64,000 nucleotides of DNA from Myxococcales bacterium. Its GTDB lineage: Bacteria; Myxococcota_A; Polyangia; Polyangiales; Polyangiaceae. The position numbers and the translations under genes were made by a program. The DNA lies in the NCBI GenBank assembly GCA_016191785.1, contig JACPVJ010000082.1:186001-250000 (forward strand), written 5' to 3'. The notes beneath the pieces are model-generated. The model was not told the origin of the DNA, made no database searches, and was given only the letters and a program-made list of their open reading frames with translations. Below are positions 8,885-18,236 of this stretch, piece after piece; the first letter of the stretch is position 1; each line of letters opens with the position of its first letter.

Positions 8885-10159
8885 ATGAAGGCGCTCGTTG
8901 TTCTTTGCTCGTTGACGGTCGGCGGGCTGCTCGTCGCAGCCTGCGGAGGCAGCGACACCGGAGACCTCTTCGGCAGCGGCGGAACGAGCAGCGGCGGGAC
9001 CAGCAGCGGCGGGACGAACAGCGGTGGCGGCACCAGCGGTGGCGGCACCAGCGGTGGCGGCACCGGCGGCGGCGGCACCGCGGGCAGCGGAGGGAGCCTC
9101 GGCGGCGCGACCGGGGGCGGCGGCGCGCCCACCGGCGGCGGCGGCGGTCCGAGCGGCGGCGGAACGGGTGGCGGCGTCGGCGGGGCGACCGGAGGCAGCG
9201 GCGGCGGCACCGTCGGCCCCGAGAACTGCACCAACGGCGTCGACGACAACGGTGACGGACAGGCCGACTGCGCCGATCCGAAGTGCACTGCGGGCTACAC
9301 CTGCGCGGCGGCTGCGCCCACGGGGTGGAGCGGCATCGGTTACGTCGACGCCAAGCTCGGAACCGCCTGCCCCGACGGGTTCTCGCCGGCCACCTCGCTC
9401 TACGACGCGGCGACGCTCGCGGCGCAGAAAGCCAGCTGCACCTGCGGCTGCAACACGCCGAGCAACGTCCTGTGTCGCGCGCAGCTGCAGTGCAACTCCG
9501 GGGGCTCGTGCAGCGGCGGCACGGGGACCTCGGTCTACGGCAACTGCTCGACCATCCCGACGCCGAACCCCGGCAGCACCAACTCGTGCAAGGTGAGCGA
9601 GCTTGCCGCCAGCGGCGGGCAGTGCGCCGCCAGCGTAAAGGCCGTCGCGCCGCCCGTCGCGTGGAGCGCCTCGGCGCGCTCGTGCAGCCAGCCGACCGTC
9701 GGCGCGTGCACGAACACGGCAGAGGTCTGCGTGCAGAAGCTCGCCGGCGCCAAGGGACCGTGCATCTCTCACCCGGGCGACGTCGCCTGCCCGGCGCCGG
9801 GCCCCTACAGCCAGAAGACCGTCTACTTCGACGGCAAGGTGAACGACACCCGCGGTTGCTCGACCAGCGGCTGTTCCTGCGGCGCTCCATCTGGCGGAAC
9901 CTGCGCCTGCTCCGCGTCGACCTGCGGCGTGGTGGTGATGGGGCCGAACAACTGCAGCGGCACGAGCGGCCTGGCACTAATCCCCGTCACGGGCCAGTGC
10001 ACGACCTTCACCGACACCGGGAACGGCGACAGCAACTGGGGCGTGTTCCGAACCGGAACGTCGGTCACGAGCCCGGGGGCCTGCTCACCCAGCGGGGGCG
10101 GCACGCCCACCGGCAGCGTCGAGCCGAGCGGTGCGATCACGGTTTGCTGCACGCCCTGA
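8885..10159 (+). CDS. Gly-rich-linker lipoprotein with Cys-rich domain
   Basis: The 424-residue protein starts MKALVVLCSLTVGGLLVAAC (lipobox). A linker of about 90 residues made of GGT/GGS units follows, then ENCTNGVDDNGDGQADCADP, a motif with alternating Asp/Asn resembling a calcium loop bounded by Cys and common in myxobacterial surface proteins. The rest is Cys-rich with no recognised catalytic site. A strong GGAGG at 8872-8876, 8 bases before the ATG, fixes the start. It is divergent from the outer-membrane-type gene. Confidence 0.82.
   Translation: MKALVVLCSLTVGGLLVAACGGSDTGDLFGSGGTSSGGTSSGGTNSGGGTSGGGTSGGGTGGGGTAGSGGSLGGATGGGGAPTGGGGGPSGGGTGGGVGGATGGSGGGTVGPENCTNGVDDNGDGQADCADPKCTAGYTCAAAAPTGWSGIGYVDAKLGTACPDGFSPATSLYDAATLAAQKASCTCGCNTPSNVLCRAQLQCNSGGSCSGGTGTSVYGNCSTIPTPNPGSTNSCKVSELAASGGQCAASVKAVAPPVAWSASARSCSQPTVGACTNTAEVCVQKLAGAKGPCISHPGDVACPAPGPYSQKTVYFDGKVNDTRGCSTSGCSCGAPSGGTCACSASTCGVVVMGPNNCSGTSGLALIPVTGQCTTFTDTGNGDSNWGVFRTGTSVTSPGACSPSGGGTPTGSVEPSGAITVCCTP
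8970..9212. repeat. Low-complexity GGN-rich linker repeat
   Basis: Short in-frame units (AGCGGCGG, GGTGGCGGCACCAGC and variants, the latter three times near 9022-9063) encode the Gly/Ser/Thr linker of the lipoprotein that starts at 8885. Confidence 0.75.
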
Positions 10160-10181
10160 GGCGACGAAGCCCTGACCGGGG

Positions 10182-11303
10182 TCAGCTCTTGGCGCGCAAG
10201 AAGGCCAAGAGGTCGGGGTTGCTCCCGTCGAGCTTCCAGATCCACGCGTCCAGGTAATAGTGGGTGATCTGCGGGACGCTGAGCAGCGCGACCCAGGCCG
10301 AGAGGGCGGCGCCGTCGAAGCGAACGGTCTCGAACGCCAAGAGCTTGGGCAGGTAGACACGCCAGACCGCGCCATCCCACAGCGTCTCTTCCGCGATCGC
10401 GATGGCCAAGAGCACGGCATAGAAGACCAGCCAGCGCCCCTTCAGGAACAGGCCGCGCACCGCCGGCCCGGCGGCTTCCGGGTGCTTCTGGAAGCGGTGC
10501 CGTGCGCGGTGCCAGACGATGGCCAAGAACTGCGGGCCGTGAAACAGGTTCAAGAACGCAGCCGAGACGAACGGGTGGTTGCTGAGACTGATGCCGACGA
10601 CCCAGCTCACCCAGCTGCACACCATCCACAGCACCTTGCCAAGGTTGAGCTCGCCGCCCGTCGCGACCACGTGCACCTGCCGGAGAACCCAGGCGCCGCC
10701 GAACACGCCCATGGCCAGGGTGATCTCGCTCTTGAACGCCGAGTCGAGCCGGAAGATGAAGGACTCGCCGGCGTTGAACCAGTCGAACTGCCGCTTGGGC
10801 GAGGCGTGCCAGAGCAGCACGGGGCCGATGGCACCGACCCACAGCGTCCAGCGATCCAGGTAATAGTCGAGCCGGTTCTTCTCGCCCGCGCGCGACTTGT
10901 AGAGCGCGATGAAGCCCCACTGCTGCTGGACGAAGTGGAAGATGGCCACGTACGCCAAGAGCGACCAGAACAGCGCCGCCGAGTGGCTGTGCACGCGATA
11001 GGCGACGAAGAAGCTGACGATCGGGGTGAGCCCCAAGAGCAGGCGCCGCTTCGCGAGCACCTCGCGATCGAAGTAGGTGAGGTAGATCGTGGCCCAGACG
11101 TGGGTCACGTCGAAGGCGACGATCACGATCAGGAAGGCCCACAGCGGCAAGGCGCCTTGCCAGGCGCCGCGCACCGTGAGCAGCGACGCGAGCGCCGCCA
11201 CCATCGGCAACGCGAGCATCGCCACGTCGAACCTCTGTGAGACCAACCAGCGTGGAGCCCGGGGCGGATCCGGCGCGACGACTGCGGTAGCGTCCATGGT
11301 CAT
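10182..11303 (-). CDS. Polytopic membrane protein of unknown family with conserved-looking His motifs
   Basis: The 373-residue protein has about eight to ten hydrophobic segments. Between them lie His-bearing motifs that look functional: FDVTHVWATIY, FHFVQQQWGF, NLFHGPQFLAIVWHRARHRF and ITHYYLDAWIWKLDG. This spacing recalls membrane di-metal or lipid-modifying enzymes, but I cannot assign a family. The ATG at 11303 (MTMDATAVV) lies 5 bases after the stop of the beta-glucosidase gene, so the two are probably co-transcribed. Confidence 0.83.
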   Translation of the reverse strand: MTMDATAVVAPDPPRAPRWLVSQRFDVAMLALPMVAALASLLTVRGAWQGALPLWAFLIVIVAFDVTHVWATIYLTYFDREVLAKRRLLLGLTPIVSFFVAYRVHSHSAALFWSLLAYVAIFHFVQQQWGFIALYKSRAGEKNRLDYYLDRWTLWVGAIGPVLLWHASPKRQFDWFNAGESFIFRLDSAFKSEITLAMGVFGGAWVLRQVHVVATGGELNLGKVLWMVCSWVSWVVGISLSNHPFVSAAFLNLFHGPQFLAIVWHRARHRFQKHPEAAGPAVRGLFLKGRWLVFYAVLLAIAIAEETLWDGAVWRVYLPKLLAFETVRFDGAALSAWVALLSVPQITHYYLDAWIWKLDGSNPDLLAFLRAKS

Positions 11304-11308
11304 GGCGT

Positions 11309-12946
11309 TCAGTACTTGGTGCAGGGCCCTTCTTCGGGCGGCGTGCCTTCGACGGTCATCGGTCCCGTGCCGCCGTGCTTCGAACGCAGCGCGGCGGTCA
11401 GGGTGCGGGCCTGGGTGATCTCGGTGAGCACGTCCGCCCCGAGAGTGGGGGTGCGAGCGTACGTCTGGTAGTCGACGCTGAACAAACCGAAGTGCGGGCC
11501 GAAGCCCTCGGCCCACTCGAAGTTGTCGTACAGCGACCAGTGATAGTAGCCCCGCACGTCCACGCCCGCGTCCCGCGCGCCCTGGATGTGCTCGAGGGCG
11601 CGCACGATGTTCTCGGCCCGCCGCTCACCGACCAGGGTCCCGATGCCACTCTCGCTGACCACCAGCGGCAGGCCCGGGTAGCGTTTCCCGAACGCGCCGA
11701 GCACCGTCTCGAGCCCCGGAGCGTAGTGCTCGTACCCCATGGTCGGCACACAGTAGCTGCGATCGATGGGGGCGATGCACGAGCCGAAATCGAAGCCGGT
11801 GAAGCACGGGGTCAGCTTCAAGACCGGGACGAGCCCGCCGCTACCCGTGACGCCGGCGCGGAAGTAGTACTGCAGGCCCAGCCAGTCGAGCTTCCCCTTG
11901 AAGGCGGGCAGGCTCTCTTCCATTTTTCCGTCCAGATCGTTGTCGAATGCGCCCTCGACCAACGAGTCGACCAGCAGGTAGTGGAAGAAGAGCTGCAGGC
12001 GATCGCGCGCCGACACGTCTTCGGGATTGTCGCTGGGCTGGTTCTCTCGGGCCGGCACCCAGTCCGCCACCGACAGCGAGAAGCCGACGCTGGCGGCTTC
12101 GCCGTCTCCGTCGGCGTCCGTGGTGTCCGCCTGCTTCAGCGCATCGTAGGCGGCGACGTGACCCGCGAGGTAGTCGTGCACCACCGGCACGAACTTCTCG
12201 GTCAGAGACATCAGATACGACTTGCCCGGGGGAAACACCCCGACCCCGTGGGACGCCAAGAGATAGTTGATCGGCTCGTTGACCGTGCCCCAGTCGTCGA
12301 CCCGATCGCCGAAGCGCGTCCCAATCAGCTGGGCGTGCTCGGCGAACTCTTCGATCACCAGCGGGCCGCCCTGTGGGTGCCCGAAGCCGCACAGGTTGTC
12401 GTCCGTCGGCCCCTTGGCGCACTCGATGTCGCGCGGGTCGTCGACCCAGACCGGGTTCGAGAAGTGGTGCAGCGTGATCACCGGACGAATCCCCTTGGCG
12501 ATCAACGCATCGATGAACTTCCCGTACTGAGTCAGCGCGGCTTCGTCGATCTGGTCGCGCTTCGGTTCGACGCGGGCCCACTCGATGCTGAAGCGATACG
12601 AGTCGAGGCCCAAGCCCTCGATCAGCGCGACGTCGTCGAGCATCTTGGTCCAGCCCTTGGCCGCGTCGCCCACGAAGGTGTGTTGCCCGAGGCCGCCTTG
12701 CGCTTTCGGCTGGGTGAAGAGGAACCAGTCGGTGTTCGGGTTCTGGTCCTCGATCTGCGTGGCGGCGCTCGCGGCACCGAAGCGGAAGCTGCCCTTGCCG
12801 GCCTCGGCGCTCAGGCTCCCCGGCGCCGGGAATTCGATGGCGCTGGCGCCCGGAGTGGGCTCGTCGTCGCCGCCGCATCCCGAGCAGCCCAAGCCGAGCG
12901 CGAAACACGCACCGATCGCCACCCTGGACACCTGAACACCCGCCAT
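11309..12946 (-). CDS. Family GH1 beta-glucosidase-like lipoprotein
   Basis: The 545-residue protein has a lipoprotein signal (FALGLGCSGC) and a GH1 barrel. TVNEPIN carries the acid/base Glu 224, VVSESGIG carries the nucleophile Glu 432 (most GH1 have ENG rather than ESG), and HWSLYDNFEWAEGF is the conserved Trp-containing aglycone/glycone motif. It should hydrolyse beta-linked glucosides or galactosides outside the cytoplasm. GH1 enzymes are more often cytosolic, so a lipid-anchored one is notable. First gene of a pair with the polytopic protein downstream. TAGACA lies 10 bases upstream of the ATG. Confidence 0.92.
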   Translation of the reverse strand: MAGVQVSRVAIGACFALGLGCSGCGGDDEPTPGASAIEFPAPGSLSAEAGKGSFRFGAASAATQIEDQNPNTDWFLFTQPKAQGGLGQHTFVGDAAKGWTKMLDDVALIEGLGLDSYRFSIEWARVEPKRDQIDEAALTQYGKFIDALIAKGIRPVITLHHFSNPVWVDDPRDIECAKGPTDDNLCGFGHPQGGPLVIEEFAEHAQLIGTRFGDRVDDWGTVNEPINYLLASHGVGVFPPGKSYLMSLTEKFVPVVHDYLAGHVAAYDALKQADTTDADGDGEAASVGFSLSVADWVPARENQPSDNPEDVSARDRLQLFFHYLLVDSLVEGAFDNDLDGKMEESLPAFKGKLDWLGLQYYFRAGVTGSGGLVPVLKLTPCFTGFDFGSCIAPIDRSYCVPTMGYEHYAPGLETVLGAFGKRYPGLPLVVSESGIGTLVGERRAENIVRALEHIQGARDAGVDVRGYYHWSLYDNFEWAEGFGPHFGLFSVDYQTYARTPTLGADVLTEITQARTLTAALRSKHGGTGPMTVEGTPPEEGPCTKY

Positions 12947-13034
12947 GGTGGCCCACTGTCTACCGCAGTTTTGCCGGTTTGGCCTGTCCGATGCCCTTTA
13001 CGGCCCTTCGCGGAAGTGACAAACCTCGGGCGAG

Positions 13035-14618
13035 GTGGATCCCAAGACCGCGCTCGAGCCTGGCGTCGTCATCGCGGACCGGTTCCGCGTCGACGAGACC
13101 ATCACCTTCGAAGGTGCCGGACCGGCATTTCTGGCAACCGACCTCGAGACCGAGGGGCGCCTGCTGGTGTTCGAGACCACGCTGGCCGAGGCCGACGCGC
13201 TCCGTCCGGGGGTCGCCGTGTCCCATCCCCACCTGGCCACCGTGGCCGGCTTGGTCGCGCACGGCGAGCGTGACGTGCTCCTGGCCCAGCACGAGCCGGG
13301 GCTCTCGCTCCTGGCGTTCACCGGCAGCGGGGCGCTCTCGAAGGTCGACGCGGTGCGCTTTGCGCTGCGGATGCTCGACGCGGTCCAGGCCTTGCACCAG
13401 GCGGGCTCGGCCCACGGCTTCTTGCACCCGGCCGCTGTGGTGATGGAGCCGGAAGATCGGCCGCGCCCAGTGGTGGCCTTCGCCCCCGCTGCGATCGGAC
13501 CCTCGGCTTTTCGCTCACCCGAACGCGGGGAGAGCGGCGCCCCCTCCGTCGGCGACGATGCGTGGGCGGCGGGCGCGCTCTTGTATCGAATGCTGCTCGG
13601 CACGGACCCTCCGGCGAAGGGGCTGGCCACCGAAGACGACCTCGCCAGCGCCGGCGTCGACGATCCGGTGCTGCGGGCGGCGCTCTTCCACGCACTGTGC
13701 TCCGACGCTTCGCGCCGCAGTGAGAACCTTCAGCCACTTCGCCGAGAGCTCGCTCGGTGGTTTGCCGAACACGCCGGCGACGGGTCGAGCCACTCCAGCA
13801 CCATGGGGCGGCCGCCCCCTCCGCTACCGGCGAACATCACCGGCCCGAGCGCGAGCCGGCCGCCGCCCGCACCGATTTCTGGCGCGCCGCCCATCTCCAA
13901 GTCGATGGCGACCGAGCTCACGCCGCGAAAGAAGAGCTCTGGCCCGCTGATCTTCGCGGCCGTCGCGGCAGTGCTGGGCCTGGGCGCGGCCTGGGGGGTC
14001 TCGGCCTGGCGTTCACGGCCGAAGGTCACGGTCATCACCACCTCGGCGCCTCGTGAGGCGCCCGCACCCGCCGCGCCATCGGCGGTGAGCCTGGGCGAGG
14101 TCGCAGTCACGGGCGAGAGCGAGGGCGACGGCGGTGTCGACCGCTCGCTGTCCTGTGTCGCCGCGAACTTCCCCAAAGACACGTTCAAGAAGGCCCCCGA
14201 TCTGCGCTGGCTGTGCGCCGAGTCGGACCCGCGTGCCGGCGGCGAGAAGCTTCGCATCGCGGTCGTCCAGGGCGCCGCCGGCGGTGCGCCCTCGGAGGCG
14301 CAGCAGCTCTTCTCGCGGCTCGGCTGGCACGAGATGAGCGCGTTCGGCGTGTTCCACGCGGCCTGCTGCAACGAGCCCCAGGCCCTGAGCCTGCCCGAGC
14401 CGAGCCCGGGCTGCGACCCGCTGGTCAAGGCCATCGACGCGATCGCCAAGGCGGTGACCGCGAAGCAGCCCATCGACGACGCGCTGGCGGCGTTCGGCAA
14501 GGCGGCCCGCTGCGAGACCGACGCCAAGAAGGCCGCGCAGTACCGACGTACGCAGGCTCCGCAGCCCAGCGAAGACGCGGCGCTCAAGGACTTGCTGAAG
14601 AGCGTCTCCGCTCCCTGA
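13035..14618 (+). CDS. Membrane-anchored pseudokinase (Ser/Thr-kinase fold)
   Basis: The 527-residue protein has a kinase-like N-terminal half (residues about 10-235), Pro-rich linker, one membrane segment (about 308-330, LIFAAVAAVLGLGAAWGV) and an extracytoplasmic domain with paired Cys. The fold is betrayed by GVVIADRFRV, LAQHEPGLSLLAF and FRSPERG, but catalytic parts are missing: the VAIK lysine position reads LLVF, HRDLKP is replaced by HGFLHP (127-132) and no DFG is seen. It is probably a signalling scaffold rather than an enzyme. The GTG start follows the family pattern. The next gene begins 14 bases on. Confidence 0.83.
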   Translation: MDPKTALEPGVVIADRFRVDETITFEGAGPAFLATDLETEGRLLVFETTLAEADALRPGVAVSHPHLATVAGLVAHGERDVLLAQHEPGLSLLAFTGSGALSKVDAVRFALRMLDAVQALHQAGSAHGFLHPAAVVMEPEDRPRPVVAFAPAAIGPSAFRSPERGESGAPSVGDDAWAAGALLYRMLLGTDPPAKGLATEDDLASAGVDDPVLRAALFHALCSDASRRSENLQPLRRELARWFAEHAGDGSSHSSTMGRPPPPLPANITGPSASRPPPAPISGAPPISKSMATELTPRKKSSGPLIFAAVAAVLGLGAAWGVSAWRSRPKVTVITTSAPREAPAPAAPSAVSLGEVAVTGESEGDGGVDRSLSCVAANFPKDTFKKAPDLRWLCAESDPRAGGEKLRIAVVQGAAGGAPSEAQQLFSRLGWHEMSAFGVFHAACCNEPQALSLPEPSPGCDPLVKAIDAIAKAVTAKQPIDDALAAFGKAARCETDAKKAAQYRRTQAPQPSEDAALKDLLKSVSAP

Positions 14619-14632
14619 CGCAGGCCCGAGAC

Positions 14633-14923
14633 ATGGCGGTCCTGTTGGTCAGCATCGAGCTGGCGCTGGGGATCCTGGTGCCGTGGTGGATCGTGCGCCG
14701 CGATCTGAAGAAGCTCGACGGCGCGCGCTTGGCCCGCGCCTGGAACGACGCGAGCTTCTGGAGCGCCATCGTGCTGTTCGGGCCGCTCTCGCTCCCGTTT
14801 CACTTCACCAAGACGCGCCGGTCGCTGCTCGGGTTCGTGCTCGGCCTCGCCTGGATGGTGGCCGCGTTCCTGACCATCGGGCTCTTGGGGTCGGGGCTGT
14901 CGCTGCTCTTCGGCGTGGAGTGA
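14633..14923 (+). CDS. Small membrane protein
   Basis: The 96-residue protein has three hydrophobic segments (residues about 2-19, 42-55 and 66-92) separated by a basic loop containing KTRRS. Its ATG is 14 bases after the pseudokinase stop, so it is probably its operon partner. No family recognised. Confidence 0.68.
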   Translation: MAVLLVSIELALGILVPWWIVRRDLKKLDGARLARAWNDASFWSAIVLFGPLSLPFHFTKTRRSLLGFVLGLAWMVAAFLTIGLLGSGLSLLFGVE

Positions 14924-16171
14924 CTACGAGCCCTGGCAGGGGACCTGGATGTCGACCTTGCCGTTTGAATCGGCCTGAATGGTGGTGCACGACGTGGGGC
15001 ACAGCTCGATGGTCTTGGGGCTGGCGTTGTTGTCGTAGAACCACCCGGCGCCGCTGCACGAGGTCTTGTCGTTGGCCTTGGGCAGCTGGGCGCCCGAGCC
15101 CGAGCCCGGGGTGTAGATCACCTTCAACTTACTGGGATCGATCAGCCCGCCGTCGGCCTTGGGCATGGCGTAGGTGCAGCCGATCAACTTGCCTTGGATG
15201 TTCTTCATGGCGGCCAAGAACTGGGCAGAGCCCCCGGCGGTCCCGACGTTGAAGGCCTGCCCGCCGCCCGCGGTGGCCCACGAGTTCAAGTTGGTCGACA
15301 TGGTCGAGTCGGGGTCGATCCCGATCACGAAGGTGCGGACCGACGGGCTACCGGTGAACCCCGCCGACACCGCCGACTGCACGCCGGCGGCGGTCTCTCC
15401 CGTGCAGCCCGCCGCTCCGGGCAGGCCGTCGGTGGCCAGCACGATGGCCACGGTGTGTGACGGGTTAGCCGTCTTGTGCGCCTTCGCGAACGTGACCGCG
15501 CCCTTCATGGCCGACTCGGTGGGCGTGCCCACGCCCAGCACCGGCGCGTTGGCGTTCATGGTGCTCTGAAGCGTGAGCGCGTGACCCGTTGCCGAGCCGG
15601 GCAGCGGCGCCATCGCCACCAGCGGCGACGAGTAGCTCGCCGCCTGACAGGCGCTCTTGGTCGGGTGTGCGAACATGGTCAGCGCGATGCCCATCCCGGC
15701 GGTGCTCGCGCTCTGGAAGAACGCGTTCAGCGCGTCACGCACCGGCGGCCAGCGCAGCGGGCCGAGCGACGGGTTGACCATCGAGCCCGAGCGATCGAGC
15801 ACCACGTACAGGTCGAGCGGGACCGGCTCGGCCTTGACGGTCACCGCGGCGCAGGCCTCCCCGCCGCCGTCGTCTTCGACCGGACCGTCGTAGCTGAAGC
15901 TCACATCTGCGACGCCGGCGTCGGCGCCGCTGCCACCGCTGCCACCGCCACCGAAGCTTCCGGCCGCTCCGCCGCCACCCGCTGCGGCCCCGGCGCCGGC
16001 CTGCCCGCCGCCACCGGCGACGCCGCCGGCTGCGCTGCCGCCGCCGGAGCTGGTGATGGCGCCACTTCCGCCACCCCCCGCGGTGCCGCCGCCGTCACCG
16101 CCGGCGCTGCACGCCGCGACCACGGTCGTCGCCACGCCGATCCACCACACCCCGATCCATCGACGCGCCAT
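14924..16171 (-). CDS. VWA-domain lipoprotein with Gly-rich linker
   Basis: The 415-residue protein has a signal peptide with lipobox TVVAAC, a Gly/Ala linker up to about residue 85 and a von Willebrand A domain from about 118. The MIDAS motif DRSGSM is at 126-131, with GTPTESAM and LATDGLPG as the further metal-site segments. Such domains bind protein partners through a divalent cation, here outside the cytoplasm. A Cys-containing tail follows the domain. It lies 39 bases after the Cys-rich lipoprotein gene and shares its strand, so may be co-transcribed. Confidence 0.88.
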   Translation of the reverse strand: MARRWIGVWWIGVATTVVAACSAGGDGGGTAGGGGSGAITSSGGGSAAGGVAGGGGQAGAGAAAGGGGAAGSFGGGGSGGSGADAGVADVSFSYDGPVEDDGGGEACAAVTVKAEPVPLDLYVVLDRSGSMVNPSLGPLRWPPVRDALNAFFQSASTAGMGIALTMFAHPTKSACQAASYSSPLVAMAPLPGSATGHALTLQSTMNANAPVLGVGTPTESAMKGAVTFAKAHKTANPSHTVAIVLATDGLPGAAGCTGETAAGVQSAVSAGFTGSPSVRTFVIGIDPDSTMSTNLNSWATAGGGQAFNVGTAGGSAQFLAAMKNIQGKLIGCTYAMPKADGGLIDPSKLKVIYTPGSGSGAQLPKANDKTSCSGAGWFYDNNASPKTIELCPTSCTTIQADSNGKVDIQVPCQGS

Positions 16172-16210
16172 CGACGCATTTTCGCACGGCCACTCCGCGC
16201 CGCCAACTGC

Positions 16211-16879
16211 TCAGGGGCCGACGATGGTGATCTTGCAGTGCCCATCGGGGCCGCAGTACGGCAGCGACCCCTTCGGGTAGGGAGGCGGAGCACATGGGGG
16301 GCAGGCGCCACCGTTCGGGCTGCACACCTCGGCCTCGAGGTTCGCGTTCTTGTTGTAGGTGACCAGGGCGTCGGGCCCCATGGGGCTGCAGCTCTCGCAG
16401 CAATCGCTGCCCCAGCGCAGGCGACAGTCGCCGTCGGAAGCGCAGGCCGAAAGCTCGTCGGTGCGCAGGTCGAGGGCGGTGCACTGACCGGACCGGCACA
16501 AAGCCAAGTAGTTCGGGTTGTCGATCGAGACGCAGCCGGGGCAGGCGATGTCGCCCTGGCAGAGCTGGGACTCGAGCTCTAGCAGCTTGTCACCGGCGAC
16601 CGCCTGCCAGCCGCTCAGCGGCGCATTCGGATCGCAGTACCCGCCGCAGCAGTTCTTGGCGAAGAGCTCGCACGTCCCGGGGGCGTCGCAGGCGGTCATG
16701 CCGGCGACGTTTCCGGTCCCACCCGAGGACGAACCCCCGCTGCCGCCGGCGGTGGTTCCACCGGTGGCGCTGCCGCCCGTGGAGGTGCCGCCGGTCCCCT
16801 TCCCGTCCGTGGAGGTCGACCCGCCGCAGGCCGACGCGAGGGCGAAGAATCCCAGGACCAAGACGGGGGCGCCACGCAT
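16211..16879 (-). CDS. Cys-rich lipoprotein of unknown function
   Basis: The 222-residue protein starts MRGAPVLVLGFFALASAC with the lipobox Cys, has a GGTSTGG-type linker (about 25-58) and a domain with some 19 Cys arranged in CC pairs (NCCGGYCDP, DCCESC, CPPCAPP), probably disulfide-rich and exported. The start is supported by TAGGCT 6 bases upstream, at 16886-16891, overlapping the stop of the upstream alpha/beta hydrolase gene. Confidence 0.8.
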   Translation of the reverse strand: MRGAPVLVLGFFALASACGGSTSTDGKGTGGTSTGGSATGGTTAGGSGGSSSGGTGNVAGMTACDAPGTCELFAKNCCGGYCDPNAPLSGWQAVAGDKLLELESQLCQGDIACPGCVSIDNPNYLALCRSGQCTALDLRTDELSACASDGDCRLRWGSDCCESCSPMGPDALVTYNKNANLEAEVCSPNGGACPPCAPPPYPKGSLPYCGPDGHCKITIVGP

Positions 16880-16888
16880 CTGAGTAGC

Positions 16889-18049
16889 CTAGCGCATGAG
16901 CTCGCGGACACGGCCCCCGGCGGCCAGGACCCGCGCGATCTCGAGCAAAGTGCGCGCCTCGCGGCCAAGCGCCAGGGGCGACGGGCGACCGGCGCCGGTG
17001 TGCCCGTAGAGCCCGGTGAGCAGCAAGCGCGACGGCACACGAGCGCGCGCAGCCTGGTGGATCTTCTCGGCCTCGCCCCAGGGGATCACGTCGTCGTCGC
17101 GCCCGTGACACACCACCACCGGACAGCGAATGCGCGCGAGCGCTGGCCGCGGACTGGCGAAGTCCGCCGCGCCCCCGGCACGCCCGAGCGCTGCTTCGAT
17201 CAGCTCGGCACCGCCCTCGCGCACTCCGCAGCCGATCAGGAAGAGGTCACGCGCTGCCTGGGGCACGCGATCGACCAGCGCCTCGGCGAACGGCCCGAGA
17301 CGCCCCGGCGCCTTGAGCTCCATCCGCCCCCAGGTCCGGTACGTCATCTCGCGCCAGGCTTCGGCGAGCGGAACATGGAGGTCGGCGGGCGCCTCGAGCC
17401 AGGGCAACATGTTCAAGAACAACGCGGGCTGGTTCAGGGGGTCACGGGTGAGCTGCTCGTCACCGCCCGGGCGGCGCATCACGCCGTCCACGCAGAAGCG
17501 GATCGCGGCCTCGAAGTCGGCGTAGCCCCCGAAGGTGACGACCGCGTCCACCCGATCGGGCAAGCGCGCTGCGACCTCGAGCGCCGGCCACGACCCGAAC
17601 GAGATGCTGAACAGGGTGAAGCGCTCGCCGGGCGCCAGGCGCTGGCCCAGGTCGCGCGCGACGATCTCGAGGTCGTCGACGGCGCTCTCGTGAACGACCA
17701 GCTCGGCATAGGTCGGCAGCGTGGGCACCACGACGCGAAAGCCGGCGTGGGCGAGCACGCGACAGAAGCGCTCGAACCGCGGATCGTCGGGGCCGTCGAA
17801 GTGCAGGCCGGGCGCCACCAAGAAGGTGCCGGCGACCGGCCCCGCGGAACGAAACTCGTGGACCTCGAGCCGGGTCGCCGCGCCCGGCGGGCAGCGCTGT
17901 CCCGCCTTGCGACCGCGCCGCCCGGGCACGTCACCCTCCCGCAGCACCCGGCGTTCACGGCGAATGCCCCGGGGCATGGCCCGGGCCGGGGCCCAGGGCC
18001 CGAGCCACTCGAGCAGCCGCCCGAGGGCCCTGATCTGGTCCGCCTGCAT
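16889..18049 (-). CDS. Alpha/beta hydrolase
   Basis: The 386-residue protein has the core of an alpha/beta hydrolase: GTFLVAPGLHFDGPDD near 75-90, a nucleophile elbow FSISFGSW with Ser 150, the acid in VVCHGRDDDVIPW and His in LTGLYGHTG. The elbow is SXSXG rather than the usual GXSXG. No signal peptide, so probably cytosolic. It may be an esterase or acyltransferase-type enzyme; the substrate cannot be told. ATG 18049 was chosen because upstream in-frame sequence is non-protein-like. Confidence 0.83.
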   Translation of the reverse strand: MQADQIRALGRLLEWLGPWAPARAMPRGIRRERRVLREGDVPGRRGRKAGQRCPPGAATRLEVHEFRSAGPVAGTFLVAPGLHFDGPDDPRFERFCRVLAHAGFRVVVPTLPTYAELVVHESAVDDLEIVARDLGQRLAPGERFTLFSISFGSWPALEVAARLPDRVDAVVTFGGYADFEAAIRFCVDGVMRRPGGDEQLTRDPLNQPALFLNMLPWLEAPADLHVPLAEAWREMTYRTWGRMELKAPGRLGPFAEALVDRVPQAARDLFLIGCGVREGGAELIEAALGRAGGAADFASPRPALARIRCPVVVCHGRDDDVIPWGEAEKIHQAARARVPSRLLLTGLYGHTGAGRPSPLALGREARTLLEIARVLAAGGRVRELMR

Positions 18050-18236
18050 GGCCCTTGGGGAATACCACCCAGCGAAACGGGAGTCATTCTGGCGAGATCG
18101 CCAGCAGGCTTGCGGCGCCGCGGGTTCGGCGTGAAGAGGCCGCCCGGTCGGCGCGTCCAACTCGGGGTCCGGACCCCGCATCGGGCGTTTCGAGACCGAG
18201 TCGGCCCGGCCGACCCCAACGCATGAGGGAGCATCC

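Noticed and set aside
8046..9977. 643-residue minus-strand frame
   Set aside because: Extremely Arg/Ser-rich and antisense to the Gly-rich linker of the lipoprotein at 8885; no protein-like segment.
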